From contig CAUJFU010000161.1 of the NCBI GenBank assembly GCA_963169055.1, positions 1-5,124 of the forward strand: 5,124 bases of DNA, in the 5' to 3' direction. Positions 1 through 5,033 of this stretch are shown here, piece after piece (the stretch's first letter is position 1; every line of letters begins with the position of its first letter). This stretch comes from Myxococcota bacterium (lineage in GTDB: Bacteria; Myxococcota_C; UBA6777). The notes under the pieces were generated by a model. That model was given only the letters and a program-made list of their open reading frames with translations, was not told where the DNA came from and did not search any database. A program made the translations under genes and the position numbers.

Positions 1-449
1 AGGCCGACTCAAAAAACTCGGATTCGATCCCGGCCCGATCGACGGCGACTTTGGCCCCAAAACGGAAAAAGCAGTCAAATCTTTCCAACGAGACGCCGGC
101 GAGCACGTCGACGGCATCGTCGGACCCAAAACATGGGCAGCCCTCGAAAAAGCCAAACCGAATACACCCCATCCACCGACACCACCGACACCACCGACAC
201 AGCCCACTCCCCCCTCCGCCCCCAAAGACGGCTTTGATGCGCCCGACGTCACGCTCCAAGAAGGCGCAAAAGGCCGACACGTCGAAACCCTTCAAGGCCG
301 ACTCAAAAAACTCGGATTCAATCCCGGCCCTGTCGACGGCGCATTTGGCCCCATGACCGAAAACGCCGTCCGAGATTTCCAGCGAGACGCAGGACTCCCT
401 GTCAACGGAAACGTCGGACCCAAAACATGGGCGGCCCTTGAAAAAGGAA
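1..449 (+). repeat. In-frame direct repeat encoding the two peptidoglycan-binding modules (period 294 bp)
   Basis: Bases 1-155 recur at 295-449. The first 25 bases (1-25 against 295-319) are identical, and the block at 122-152 recurs nearly unchanged at 416-446. Both matching blocks are offset by exactly 294 bp (98 codons), so module plus linker behaves as one unit. The middle of the module (about 60-115) has diverged much more. This indicates internal duplication, with the two ends kept similar by recency or by recombination. Further copies may lie upstream of the window. Confidence 0.85.
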
Positions 450-985
450 AAGAAGTCCTTCAAAACCCCGATACTCCCCTCAGCCGATTTGAACAATTCG
501 ACCAAAAGCCCCCCACCGCCGATTATAGCCACGTCAACTTTCGCGGTGCCACCATGAACAAACGCACCGTCGAGATGCTCCGCCGTGCCGAAGAGATCAT
601 GGAAAAAAAACACGGCCACGAAAACTTCCAATTCTCTTTCAGCCAAGGTTCTTATAACCCGGGAGGCGTAAGTGGAAGCGCTGGCACCCACGACGGCGGG
701 GGCGCCCTTGATATCCGCACCGTCATGCACTCACGCGGTGTTGTCGATGATATGGTACGCAGTCTCCGCCAAGCAGGGTTCGCCGCATGGAGCCGTGGAC
801 GCGGACACGACACCTTTTCTCCCCACATCCACGCCATCGCCATCGGCGACCGCGATCTCTCCCGCTCTGCCCGCTCCCAAGTCTCCGAATACGGCTGGGG
901 CGGCGATGGCCTAAGCGGCAGCCGACCCGATGCCGATCGCGATCTTGGCCGCCCCATCCCTTCTTGGGCCAAACGCTACCTGTAA
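1..985 (+). CDS. Peptidoglycan-binding protein with C-terminal M15-like metallopeptidase domain (5' partial)
   Basis: The reading frame is open from base 2 to the TAA at 983-985 and has no start in the window, so the N-terminus (and any signal peptide) is missing; 327 residues are visible. Residues 1-50 and about 81-150 are two PG_binding_1 repeats with the pattern GRLKKLGF-PG--DG-FGP-T--AV--FQRDAG and a closing VG-KTWAALEK. A Pro/Thr linker (about 55-75) separates them. The C-terminal half carries GSYNPGGVSGSAGTHDGGGA, with His230 and Asp237 spaced H-x6-D as in zinc ligands of D-Ala-D-Ala carboxypeptidase/VanX-type M15 enzymes, and a later HIH (His275, His277) able to complete the zinc site. 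Known: PG_binding_1 modules anchor proteins to peptidoglycan. Inferred: an exported cell-wall-bound carboxypeptidase or endopeptidase. The ATG at 353 is only an internal Met (residue 118), because the first repeat lies in frame upstream. Cleavage specificity cannot be told from sequence. Confidence 0.85.
   Translation, partial: GRLKKLGFDPGPIDGDFGPKTEKAVKSFQRDAGEHVDGIVGPKTWAALEKAKPNTPHPPTPPTPPTQPTPPSAPKDGFDAPDVTLQEGAKGRHVETLQGRLKKLGFNPGPVDGAFGPMTENAVRDFQRDAGLPVNGNVGPKTWAALEKGKEVLQNPDTPLSRFEQFDQKPPTADYSHVNFRGATMNKRTVEMLRRAEEIMEKKHGHENFQFSFSQGSYNPGGVSGSAGTHDGGGALDIRTVMHSRGVVDDMVRSLRQAGFAAWSRGRGHDTFSPHIHAIAIGDRDLSRSARSQVSEYGWGGDGLSGSRPDADRDLGRPIPSWAKRYL
173..199 (+). repeat. Three tandem 9-bp units encoding a Pro-Pro-Thr linker
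   Basis: The 9-mer ccaccgaca is repeated exactly three times, in frame, giving PPTPPTPPT, followed by QPTPPSAP. It forms the extended Pro/Thr linker between the two peptidoglycan-binding modules. Such short perfect repeats are prone to slippage, so linker length may vary between strains. Confidence 0.8.
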
Positions 986-991
986 GCGTTT
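971..991 (+). terminator. Possible weak terminator hairpin overlapping the stop codon of the cell-wall gene
   Basis: The arms aaacgct (971-977) and agcgttt (985-991) are perfect complements around a 7-nt loop containing most of the stop codon. Only a short T run (989-991) and then a pyrimidine-rich stretch follow, so intrinsic termination would be weak. It lies where a terminator is expected, but the stem is AT-rich and could be chance. Confidence 0.3.
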
Positions 992-1030
992 CTCCACCAC
1001 GCTACTTTTACACAAGGCACTCTCCGAAAA

Positions 1031-1197
1031 GATCCCCAATCCCCCCCTCGTTTTTCTCCATATCATACGAAATTCACCCATTATGTGGTCGTAAAACGTA
1101 GGGGCAGCTCCCCGTGGCTGCCCAACAACAGGGCGTTTACAGCGGATCGCACCGACCCTTCCCCTTCTTCTCTCGAATATCGTATGAGTCACTCTTA
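1031..1197. repeat. Imperfect direct repeats flanking a stem-loop in the convergent intergenic region
   Basis: Bases about 1031-1084 and 1145-1197 align as diverged direct copies. Both begin with gatc, run through a C-rich tract and a cgtttttctc / cttcttctctc stretch, then atatcatacg / atatcgtatg and a tcac--ttat ending. Between them sits the stem-loop at 1091-1140. A palindrome bounded by two related flanks in a gene-free gap resembles a small dispersed repeat or a degraded non-autonomous element. No transposase is present. The right copy reaches the stop codon of the leftward membrane-protein gene, so it may also belong to that gene's 3' end. Confidence 0.5.
1091..1140. terminator. Large stem-loop between convergent genes (possible bidirectional terminator or repeat core)
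   Basis: The inner arms gggcagc (1102-1108) and gctgccc (1117-1123) pair perfectly around an 8-nt loop. Outer arms gtaaaacg (1091-1098) and cgtttac (1134-1140) pair with one bulge, giving a nested 50-nt structure. A second small hairpin is possible at 1121-1133 (ccc/ggg). The placement between two converging genes suits transcription termination from both sides or a REP-like dispersed palindrome. Neither side has a clear T tract, so classical rho-independent termination is not shown. Confidence 0.45.
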
Positions 1198-1764
1198 TAT
1201 CCGTTTTTTCTGGTGAAATCGAATCAGAATCAAATAGTACAAAATAGAAGCCGCAAACCAAACAAAGAGGATAAACAAAGTCAGAGATTGTTGCTTCACT
1301 TGAAAAAGTGTTGGATTCCACCAATAACCCGGGATATACGCCCATCCATCATTGAAAATGCCCAATAATTCAACGGACAGCGCCGAAAGCTGCCCCCACA
1401 CCACAAAGATCGCCAGTTCCTTCCAAGAGAACCGCCTGAGTGCGGATGGCGAAAAAACAAAAACAAAAACAAGACCAATTCCCATCAAAAAAAGCCCACC
1501 ATCCCACAGCGCATGACAGACCATCACGATCAGGTAATGGACAGGTAATGGTTGAAGGTATCGTATTATCGGGTATGTTGCATTCTCTGTGCTTAGCAAA
1601 AAGATCGGGATTTCCCACAACAACCCGAACCCAACGCCTACCCAAAAAAACGTCCAAACCCATCTCTCGATATTTCCTGTCTTGTACAAGAAATAAAAAA
1701 ATGCTGGAAAAGAAAATCCGATCACCAGATCGATCCAAAAAAAGTGTGTTCGCAAAAATTCCAT
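1195..1764 (-). CDS. Unrecognised multi-pass integral membrane protein (189 aa)
   Basis: I do not recognise a family. The 189-residue protein is very rich in Phe, Trp, Leu and Ile, with about five hydrophobic segments near residues 8-27, 36-57, 74-105, 116-136 and 160-182, and a short basic C-terminus (FHQKKRI). Polar or aromatic loop motifs that could be functional are LLWEIP (48-53), CHALWDGG (83-90) and FNDGWAYIPGYWWNP (137-151); the buried Glu51, His84, Asp88, Asp139 and aromatic residues are the best candidates for function. The ATG at 1764 is preceded by GGAGG (1777-1781) with a longish 12-nt spacer. It is the last gene of the leftward operon, 38 bp after the DUF486 gene, and ends at 1195 facing the cell-wall gene. 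Its DNA is more A+T-rich than its neighbours (about 36% G+C over 1201-1320). I looked for lycopene-cyclase hallmarks because of the CrtU-like neighbour and found none. Confidence 0.75.
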   Translation of the reverse strand: MEFLRTHFFWIDLVIGFSFPAFFYFLYKTGNIERWVWTFFWVGVGFGLLWEIPIFLLSTENATYPIIRYLQPLPVHYLIVMVCHALWDGGLFLMGIGLVFVFVFSPSALRRFSWKELAIFVVWGQLSALSVELLGIFNDGWAYIPGYWWNPTLFQVKQQSLTLFILFVWFAASILYYLILIRFHQKKRI

Positions 1765-1802
1765 GAATCACCCCATCCTCCGCCTTTGTCATGGGCGTCC
1801 AT

Positions 1803-2153
1803 TCAGAACAATTTGCTGCGAAAGATAAAAAACACGGCTCCCAACAAACAAAGTCCTGCCCACAGATAATCCAATGTCGGTTTTTCTTTCATATAAAAGA
1901 TCGCAAATGGCACAAAGATCGTCAGCGTAATTACTTCTTGCAGGATCTTGAGCTGTCCGACAGTCATGACTTCATGACCAATACGATTGGCAGGAACTTG
2001 TAAGAGATATTCAAAAAGTGCGATCCCCCAACTCACCAACGCCGCGACAACCCACGGGCGATGCGACATATTGCGCAGATGCCCATACCATGCAAACGTC
2101 ATAAACACGTTGCTGCAACACAGCAACAAAATCGTCATCGTATAACGATTCAT
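1803..2153 (-). CDS. DUF486 (DMT-superfamily-like) small membrane protein
   Basis: This 116-residue protein has four hydrophobic segments (about residues 6-24, 34-53, 68-90, 96-112). It matches the DUF486 family over its full length: RPW-V-ALVSWGIALFEYLLQ followed by VPANRIG, then LK-LQEVITL--FVPFA-FYM and LDYLWAGLCL-GAV-F-FR. Family members are about 110-120 aa and resemble half-size drug/metabolite transporters; no substrate has been established that I know of. The start is the ATG at 2153, with AAAGGAG at 2166-2172 and a 12-nt spacer. The frame stays open further upstream only because it overlaps the end of the FAD-enzyme gene, and the extra residues look nothing like the family. It lies 56 bp after the CrtU-like gene and 38 bp before the next membrane-protein gene, so it is probably co-transcribed. 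Confidence 0.88.
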   Translation of the reverse strand: MNRYTMTILLLCCSNVFMTFAWYGHLRNMSHRPWVVAALVSWGIALFEYLLQVPANRIGHEVMTVGQLKILQEVITLTIFVPFAIFYMKEKPTLDYLWAGLCLLGAVFFIFRSKLF

Positions 2154-2178
2154 CCGACGCCAACGCTCCTTTGTCTGG

Positions 2179-2207
2179 GGTGTTGGCGTACGGAAACCAC
2201 CAACACC
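2179..2207 (-). other. Intercistronic hairpin between the CrtU-like and DUF486 genes
   Basis: Perfect 8-bp arms ggtgttgg (2179-2186) and ccaacacc (2200-2207) enclose 13 nt. In the transcript it begins three bases after the TAA of the FAD enzyme (2210-2212) and ends just before the Shine-Dalgarno of the DUF486 gene (2166-2172). No T run follows, so it is more likely an mRNA-processing or stability element than a terminator. Confidence 0.4.
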
Positions 2208-2209
2208 GA

Positions 2210-3781
2210 TTAACCAACGGCTCGCTGTTCGGCAGCGAGCAAACGAAGACCTTGTTTCCGATGCGGCGCAAGAAGACCACGCAAAGGAATCGAATAGACG
2301 GGGTATTGTTGCAGACCTTGCGCGGAAAGCAAGTGATTCGCCGCGATCATCCCCGAAGTGTGGGCTGCTTCCATCAACATGGCAGGGCAAGGCAACCGCA
2401 CCCAATCTCCCGCGAGAAACAAGTTGGATATCTCCGTCTGCACGGTCGGACGGCGCGCATATTCACCGATCGCAAACGAAGCAAAGTCTTGCCGAAACTG
2501 CATGTACTCGTGACGGATCACCGCCCCTTTGATCTCAGGGAAATACGTCTCAAACTCCCGAATCAACTGCGCTCGTGCTTCTTCTTGATCGCGGATCGTG
2601 TCAGGAACAGCATACGAGTGCAACTCGATGACACTCCCTCCGTTCTCTTCGACCCAGCGTCGGGAAGTCCCTTGCATCCGATGGTACAGCGAGATCGAAT
2701 CCAACAGAACTTCGCGATCCGTAAACAAAAAGATCGGAAGATCCGATCGGATATCGCGATCCAACCACAGCCGCAGCACCGCGTATCGCTGTGACGGACG
2801 CAACGAGGACATCTGCGCAGCGAGTGCGGGTGCTTCTTCGCGCAACCACGGGCTTTTTTCCGCGACCTTCCTTGTTCCCACCACATCCGTCGCGATCACC
2901 AGATCATCGAACGGCACGCCATTGACGCGGTATCCCTTGCCTTCTCGCTCGACCGATTCAACAGGCGTGTTGAGATGCCACGAGACGCCATGCTTTTCAA
3001 AATGCGCAAACACAGGCCCAAGCAGCGACACCGCAAAGTCTTCGTTCATGTAGTCATACAACAAGCCCAGATCATTGCTCAGAAAATAAAAATGAAACCC
3101 TTTCATCATCTCTGCCATCGACATCCGCGAGGGCTCCGAGAAAAACGCTCGTGCAAAGCTCGTAAAGATCCGCACCAATCGATCGGGTAAGGCCGCCGAA
3201 CGCGCAAAATCCGCAAAAGACACCTGATCGTATTGCGCAAAGGTGCTTTCTGGCTCGTAGCGAAACAACGCCTGCATCTTTTGCGCTTTTGGATTCAGCG
3301 CCATCCTCGGCAAGCTGTAGATGCCCTTGCGCGCCATCGACAACAAGTTGTAGATCGGCGTGGTGTCGATGCCTTGGAAGCTAAAGTTGCCGTGAGCTTG
3401 TGTCAGGATCAGATAATCATCGATCGGCTCAAAGTATTTTTCCGCACCGATCCGCTTCAAAAAATCCAGAAAGTTATAGTATTGGCGAAAGAAAGCATGA
3501 AAGCCGTGTTCGATCTGCATCTCGACACCGCCTCCCACATCCGCTTTCCAAGAGCCGACTTTTCCGCCAAGATACGACTCTTTTTCAAACAGCGCCACTC
3601 CAAATCCCCGCTCGGCAAGATGCGATGCAGCAGAGATCCCCGCGATCCCACCCCCGATCACTGCCGCCCGTCGGGCTTTTCTCATCTGTACGGGTTTGTC
3701 TGCTTCAACCACGTTGATCTGCTGTTTGTACCCACCCAATCGCTCACGAATCCAACGCTTTCCAAACGATTCTTTTGCCAT
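2210..3781 (-). CDS. crtU: CrtU/CruE-like FAD-dependent oxidoreductase (carotenoid phi/chi-ring synthase family)
   Basis: The 523-residue protein has an N-terminal Rossmann dinucleotide site GGGIAG (43-48), the acidic residue binding the FAD ribose at Glu66 (ALFEKE), and GG at 72-73. The stretch EHGFHAFFRQYYN (91-103), FHFYFL with a following GLLYD (229-243), GGSVIELHSYAV (381-392) and the C-terminal FAD element LFLAGDW (454-460), MLMEAAHTSGMIAANHLL (468-485) and a YSIPLRG end follow CrtU order and length (about 510-520 aa). Known: CrtU/CruE enzymes desaturate and methyl-shift beta-ionone rings to aromatic rings in making isorenieratene-type carotenoids at the membrane. Inferred: a related carotenoid or isoprenoid ring oxidation here; the exact substrate is unproven because no other carotenoid gene is visible. 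Start: ATG at 3781, with AAGGAG at 3787-3792 (spacer 5). The open frame upstream to 4105 overlaps the methyltransferase and is rejected. A basic 38-residue stretch precedes the FAD site. Confidence 0.85.
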   Translation of the reverse strand: MAKESFGKRWIRERLGGYKQQINVVEADKPVQMRKARRAAVIGGGIAGISAASHLAERGFGVALFEKESYLGGKVGSWKADVGGGVEMQIEHGFHAFFRQYYNFLDFLKRIGAEKYFEPIDDYLILTQAHGNFSFQGIDTTPIYNLLSMARKGIYSLPRMALNPKAQKMQALFRYEPESTFAQYDQVSFADFARSAALPDRLVRIFTSFARAFFSEPSRMSMAEMMKGFHFYFLSNDLGLLYDYMNEDFAVSLLGPVFAHFEKHGVSWHLNTPVESVEREGKGYRVNGVPFDDLVIATDVVGTRKVAEKSPWLREEAPALAAQMSSLRPSQRYAVLRLWLDRDIRSDLPIFLFTDREVLLDSISLYHRMQGTSRRWVEENGGSVIELHSYAVPDTIRDQEEARAQLIREFETYFPEIKGAVIRHEYMQFRQDFASFAIGEYARRPTVQTEISNLFLAGDWVRLPCPAMLMEAAHTSGMIAANHLLSAQGLQQYPVYSIPLRGLLAPHRKQGLRLLAAEQRAVG

Positions 3782-3786
3782 CTCTG

Positions 3787-3792
3787 CTCCTT
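3787..3792 (-). promoter_or_regulatory. Ribosome-binding site of the CrtU-like gene
   Basis: AAGGAG lies 5 nt before the ATG at 3781. It fixes the start of this gene against the in-frame ATG at 4105, which would overlap the upstream gene and has no comparable support. The site and the first codons are almost the same as those of the methyltransferase gene. Confidence 0.8.
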
Positions 3793-3843
3793 GCTTTGCA
3801 CAACCACTACGCCCGAATTTCCTGTTTTTCTCGAAATAGCAGT

Positions 3844-4593
3844 CTATTTTCCCGTTGTAGGGAGATGTTCGGGCTTGTAAGCGCGAAAGGTGTGCAAGAT
3901 CGGCGCTCGCCAAAAAGGCAAGGGCTGCGCAGATGCACGCACAAAGCCCGTTCGTTCGAGGGCTTGCACAAAAGCGGTGGGTCGCAAAAAGCGATCGACG
4001 CTTTTGATCAAGTAGCGAAAGATACGCGATGTCCCCGTCAAGACGGTGCAAAACGGCACCACAAAGCCATACCCCAACACCCACCAATAAGGCCGCGCAT
4101 ACCAACGCTCCGCCAAGGAGTATTCATGGAAACACACCTGCCCACCGGGCTTGAGCAAACGATACAGTTGGCGCAAACACGCCTCGGCATCCGACATATT
4201 GCGAATCCCATACGCCATGTAGATCGCATCAAACGACTCGTCTGGAAAGTCCAGCGCCATCGCATCTTGCAGTTGAAACGACACTCGCTCTCCGTATGTC
4301 GCAAGCAGATTCTCCCGCGCCACCGACAACATTCCCTCGGAAAAATCCACCCCCACCACCTGCCCGTTCGGCAGGGCTTCCAAACAAGCGCGTGTAGACT
4401 TGCCCGTCCCACAGCACAGATCCAACACACGCTCATCTCCGCGCAGCCCCATCCGCTTCGCGCTCAAACGCAGATCTTCGCTGTAGCCTTGGTTAAGAAA
4501 CGTCGCAAGATCATAGCGCCGTGCGATCTTGTTAAATTCTTTCGGAACAGCGGGCTTGTTTTCAATCAACGGCATTGCATGGGCTTTTGACAT
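3844..4593 (-). CDS. UbiE/MenG-family SAM-dependent methyltransferase
   Basis: This 249-residue class I methyltransferase has motif I VLDLCCGTG (56-64), the acidic end of strand 2 in VVGVDFSEGM (79-88), QDAMALDFPDESFDAIYMAY (109-128), then GIRNM (129-133) and YRLLKPGG (144-151). This last pair is the UbiE/COQ5 hallmark (G-RN, RVLKPGG). The N-terminal FNKIARRYDLATF also matches the family (F--IA--YD). Known: UbiE/MenG C-methylate the quinone ring of ubiquinone or menaquinone precursors. Differences: the usual YL-ESI near the C-terminus reads YLIKSV (194-199), and no quinone-pathway gene is adjacent, so it may be a paralogue with another lipid-soluble substrate. Start: ATG at 4593 with AAGGAG at 4600-4605 (spacer 6); the extension to 4704 runs through repeat DNA and is rejected. 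It is the first gene of the leftward operon, 62 bp before the CrtU-like gene. Confidence 0.85.
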   Translation of the reverse strand: MSKAHAMPLIENKPAVPKEFNKIARRYDLATFLNQGYSEDLRLSAKRMGLRGDERVLDLCCGTGKSTRACLEALPNGQVVGVDFSEGMLSVARENLLATYGERVSFQLQDAMALDFPDESFDAIYMAYGIRNMSDAEACLRQLYRLLKPGGQVCFHEYSLAERWYARPYWWVLGYGFVVPFCTVLTGTSRIFRYLIKSVDRFLRPTAFVQALERTGFVRASAQPLPFWRAPILHTFRAYKPEHLPTTGK

Positions 4594-4599
4594 CTCTGT

Positions 4600-4605
4600 C
4601 TCCTT
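4600..4605 (-). promoter_or_regulatory. Ribosome-binding site of the methyltransferase gene
   Basis: AAGGAG sits 6 nt before the ATG at 4593 and decides this start over the in-frame ATG at 4704. It is separated by only three A residues from the base of the hairpin at 4609-4631. Confidence 0.8.
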
Positions 4606-4608
4606 TTT

Positions 4609-4631
4609 TGTTTGATGGCTGTCATCAAACA
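4609..4631 (-). promoter_or_regulatory. 5'-leader hairpin adjoining the methyltransferase ribosome-binding site
   Basis: Read on the minus strand, arms TGTTTGATG (4631-4623) and CATCAAACA (4617-4609) are perfect 9-bp complements with a 5-nt loop (ACAGC). The hairpin ends three bases before AAGGAG. Placement suggests control of ribosome access or mRNA stability. On the plus strand it is followed by TTTTT (4635-4639) and could act as a terminator, but no plus-strand gene precedes it. Confidence 0.5.
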
Positions 4632-4667
4632 GGCTTTTTGGGCTTTGGGAACGGGCTTTTTGGGCTT
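4632..4667. repeat. Short direct repeat, 14-bp unit at 22-bp spacing
   Basis: The 14-mer ggctttttgggctt occurs at 4632-4645 and again at 4654-4667, followed by a ttggt / ttggt / ttggt run up to 4680. It lies in the presumed untranslated leader of the operon. Possible roles are a protein-binding direct repeat or simple slippage debris; the sequence does not decide. Confidence 0.6.
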
Positions 4668-4679
4668 GGTTTGGTTTGG

Positions 4680-4721
4680 TGGGGCGTTGCCCCAAACCCC
4701 ACAAGGGACGTTCGCCCCTTG
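4680..4721. repeat. GC-rich twin-hairpin (REP-like) element
   Basis: Hairpin 1 is ggggc (4681-4685) / gcccc (4689-4693) with a 3-nt loop and an extra closing T-A pair (4680/4694). Hairpin 2 is caaggg (4702-4707) / cccttg (4716-4721). They are joined by aaacccca and followed by acccc. The general form, two adjacent palindromes rich in ggggc/gcccc with a ccccttgacccc end, resembles dispersed intergenic palindromic repeats I know from other bacterial genomes. This is recalled resemblance, not a search result. Confidence 0.55.
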
Positions 4722-4776
4722 ACCCCGTGTCGGCGGGACCAACATGCGTTTTTCAAACCAACAACGGCTCCGCTTG

Positions 4777-5000
4777 AAGTGCCGCGAACACGGCTTTTTT
4801 TGTGCAAGATTTTCTCGCAAAGAGAAAGCCGCCTATCTTCAAGTACCGAGAACACCGAGCTTTTTTTGCAAGATTTTCTCGTAAAGAGAAAGACGCCTAT
4901 TTTCAAATACCGCGAACACTGGGCTTTTTGTATAGATTTTCTCGCGAAGAGAAAGCCGCCTGTTTTGAAGTACCAAGAGCACGAGGGTTTTTATCTCTTG
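4777..5000. repeat. Tandem array of about 3.5 copies of a 63-64 bp unit
   Basis: Units: 4777-4840 (64), 4841-4904 (64), 4905-4967 (63) and a partial fourth from 4968 to about 5000. Each starts with an aagtaccgcgaacac-like segment (aagtgcc, aagtacc, aaatacc, aagtacc), then a T run, then agattttctcg, a short loop, agagaaag and cgcct. In each of the three full units tttctc and gagaaa form a 6-bp hairpin; its 5-nt loop varies (gcaaa, gtaaa, gcgaa) while the stem does not. Indels inside units 1 and 2 and the 64-bp period break the reading frame, so it is not a repeat protein. It lies upstream of the operon and may be regulatory, a binding array or a variable-number repeat. Confidence 0.8.
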
Positions 5001-5033
5001 CTTCTGCGCGGACTCGTTTGGCGCATGGGTCTT

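Larger units (their letters stand above)
1195..4593 (-). other. Putative four-gene operon: methyltransferase, CrtU-like enzyme, DUF486, membrane protein
   Basis: All four genes run leftward with gaps of 62, 56 and 38 bp, and no gap contains a T-tailed terminator. The intercistronic hairpin at 2179-2207 might tune relative levels of the two halves. Two enzymes of isoprenoid-acting families followed by two small membrane proteins suggest a shared membrane-bound lipid or pigment job; that link is inference from order and spacing only. Confidence 0.6.
4594..5033. other. 440-bp gene-free, repeat-rich intergenic leader of the operon
   Basis: No frame here has a protein-like composition supported by a ribosome-binding site. 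The stretch holds, from left to right, a hairpin touching the methyltransferase ribosome-binding site, a 22-bp-period direct repeat, a GC-rich twin hairpin and a 63-64 bp tandem array. The promoter of the leftward operon should lie here, but I find no convincing -35/-10 pair; a TATACA at about 4929-4934 on the minus strand lacks a good -35. Confidence 0.6.

Noticed and set aside
353-985. ATG at 353 as the start of the cell-wall gene
   Set aside because: The same frame is open to the left edge and encodes a full peptidoglycan-binding module and linker; the ATG lies inside the second module.
1195-1764. Small lycopene-cyclase-type protein
   Set aside because: Tempting beside a CrtU-like gene, but the paired acidic cyclase motifs are not present and the length and segment pattern do not fit.
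2154-2405. Longer DUF486 protein starting at 2405
   Set aside because: The extension overlaps the end of the FAD-enzyme gene and is low-complexity; the family begins at the Met encoded at 2153.
3991-4000. Cyanobacterial HIP1 octamer as a clue to the organism
   Set aside because: The CGATCG sites lack the full GCGATCGC octamer, so they do not support a cyanobacterial origin.
3782-4105. N-terminal extension of the CrtU-like protein to an ATG at 4105
   Set aside because: It would overlap the methyltransferase in another frame, lacks family similarity, and the ATG at 3781 has a strong Shine-Dalgarno.
3775-4590. Long plus-strand open frame opposite the methyltransferase, and others at 2171-2794 and 3233-3880
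   Set aside because: Arg/His/Pro/Gln-rich shadow translations of well-supported minus-strand genes, without ribosome-binding sites or family similarity.
4594-4704. N-terminal extension of the methyltransferase to an ATG at 4704
   Set aside because: The extra 37 codons run through the hairpin, direct repeat and part of the twin hairpin and do not resemble UbiE; the start at 4593 has a well-placed AAGGAG.
4777-5000. CRISPR array
   Set aside because: The whole 63-64 bp unit is repeated without unique spacers between short repeats, and no cas gene is near.
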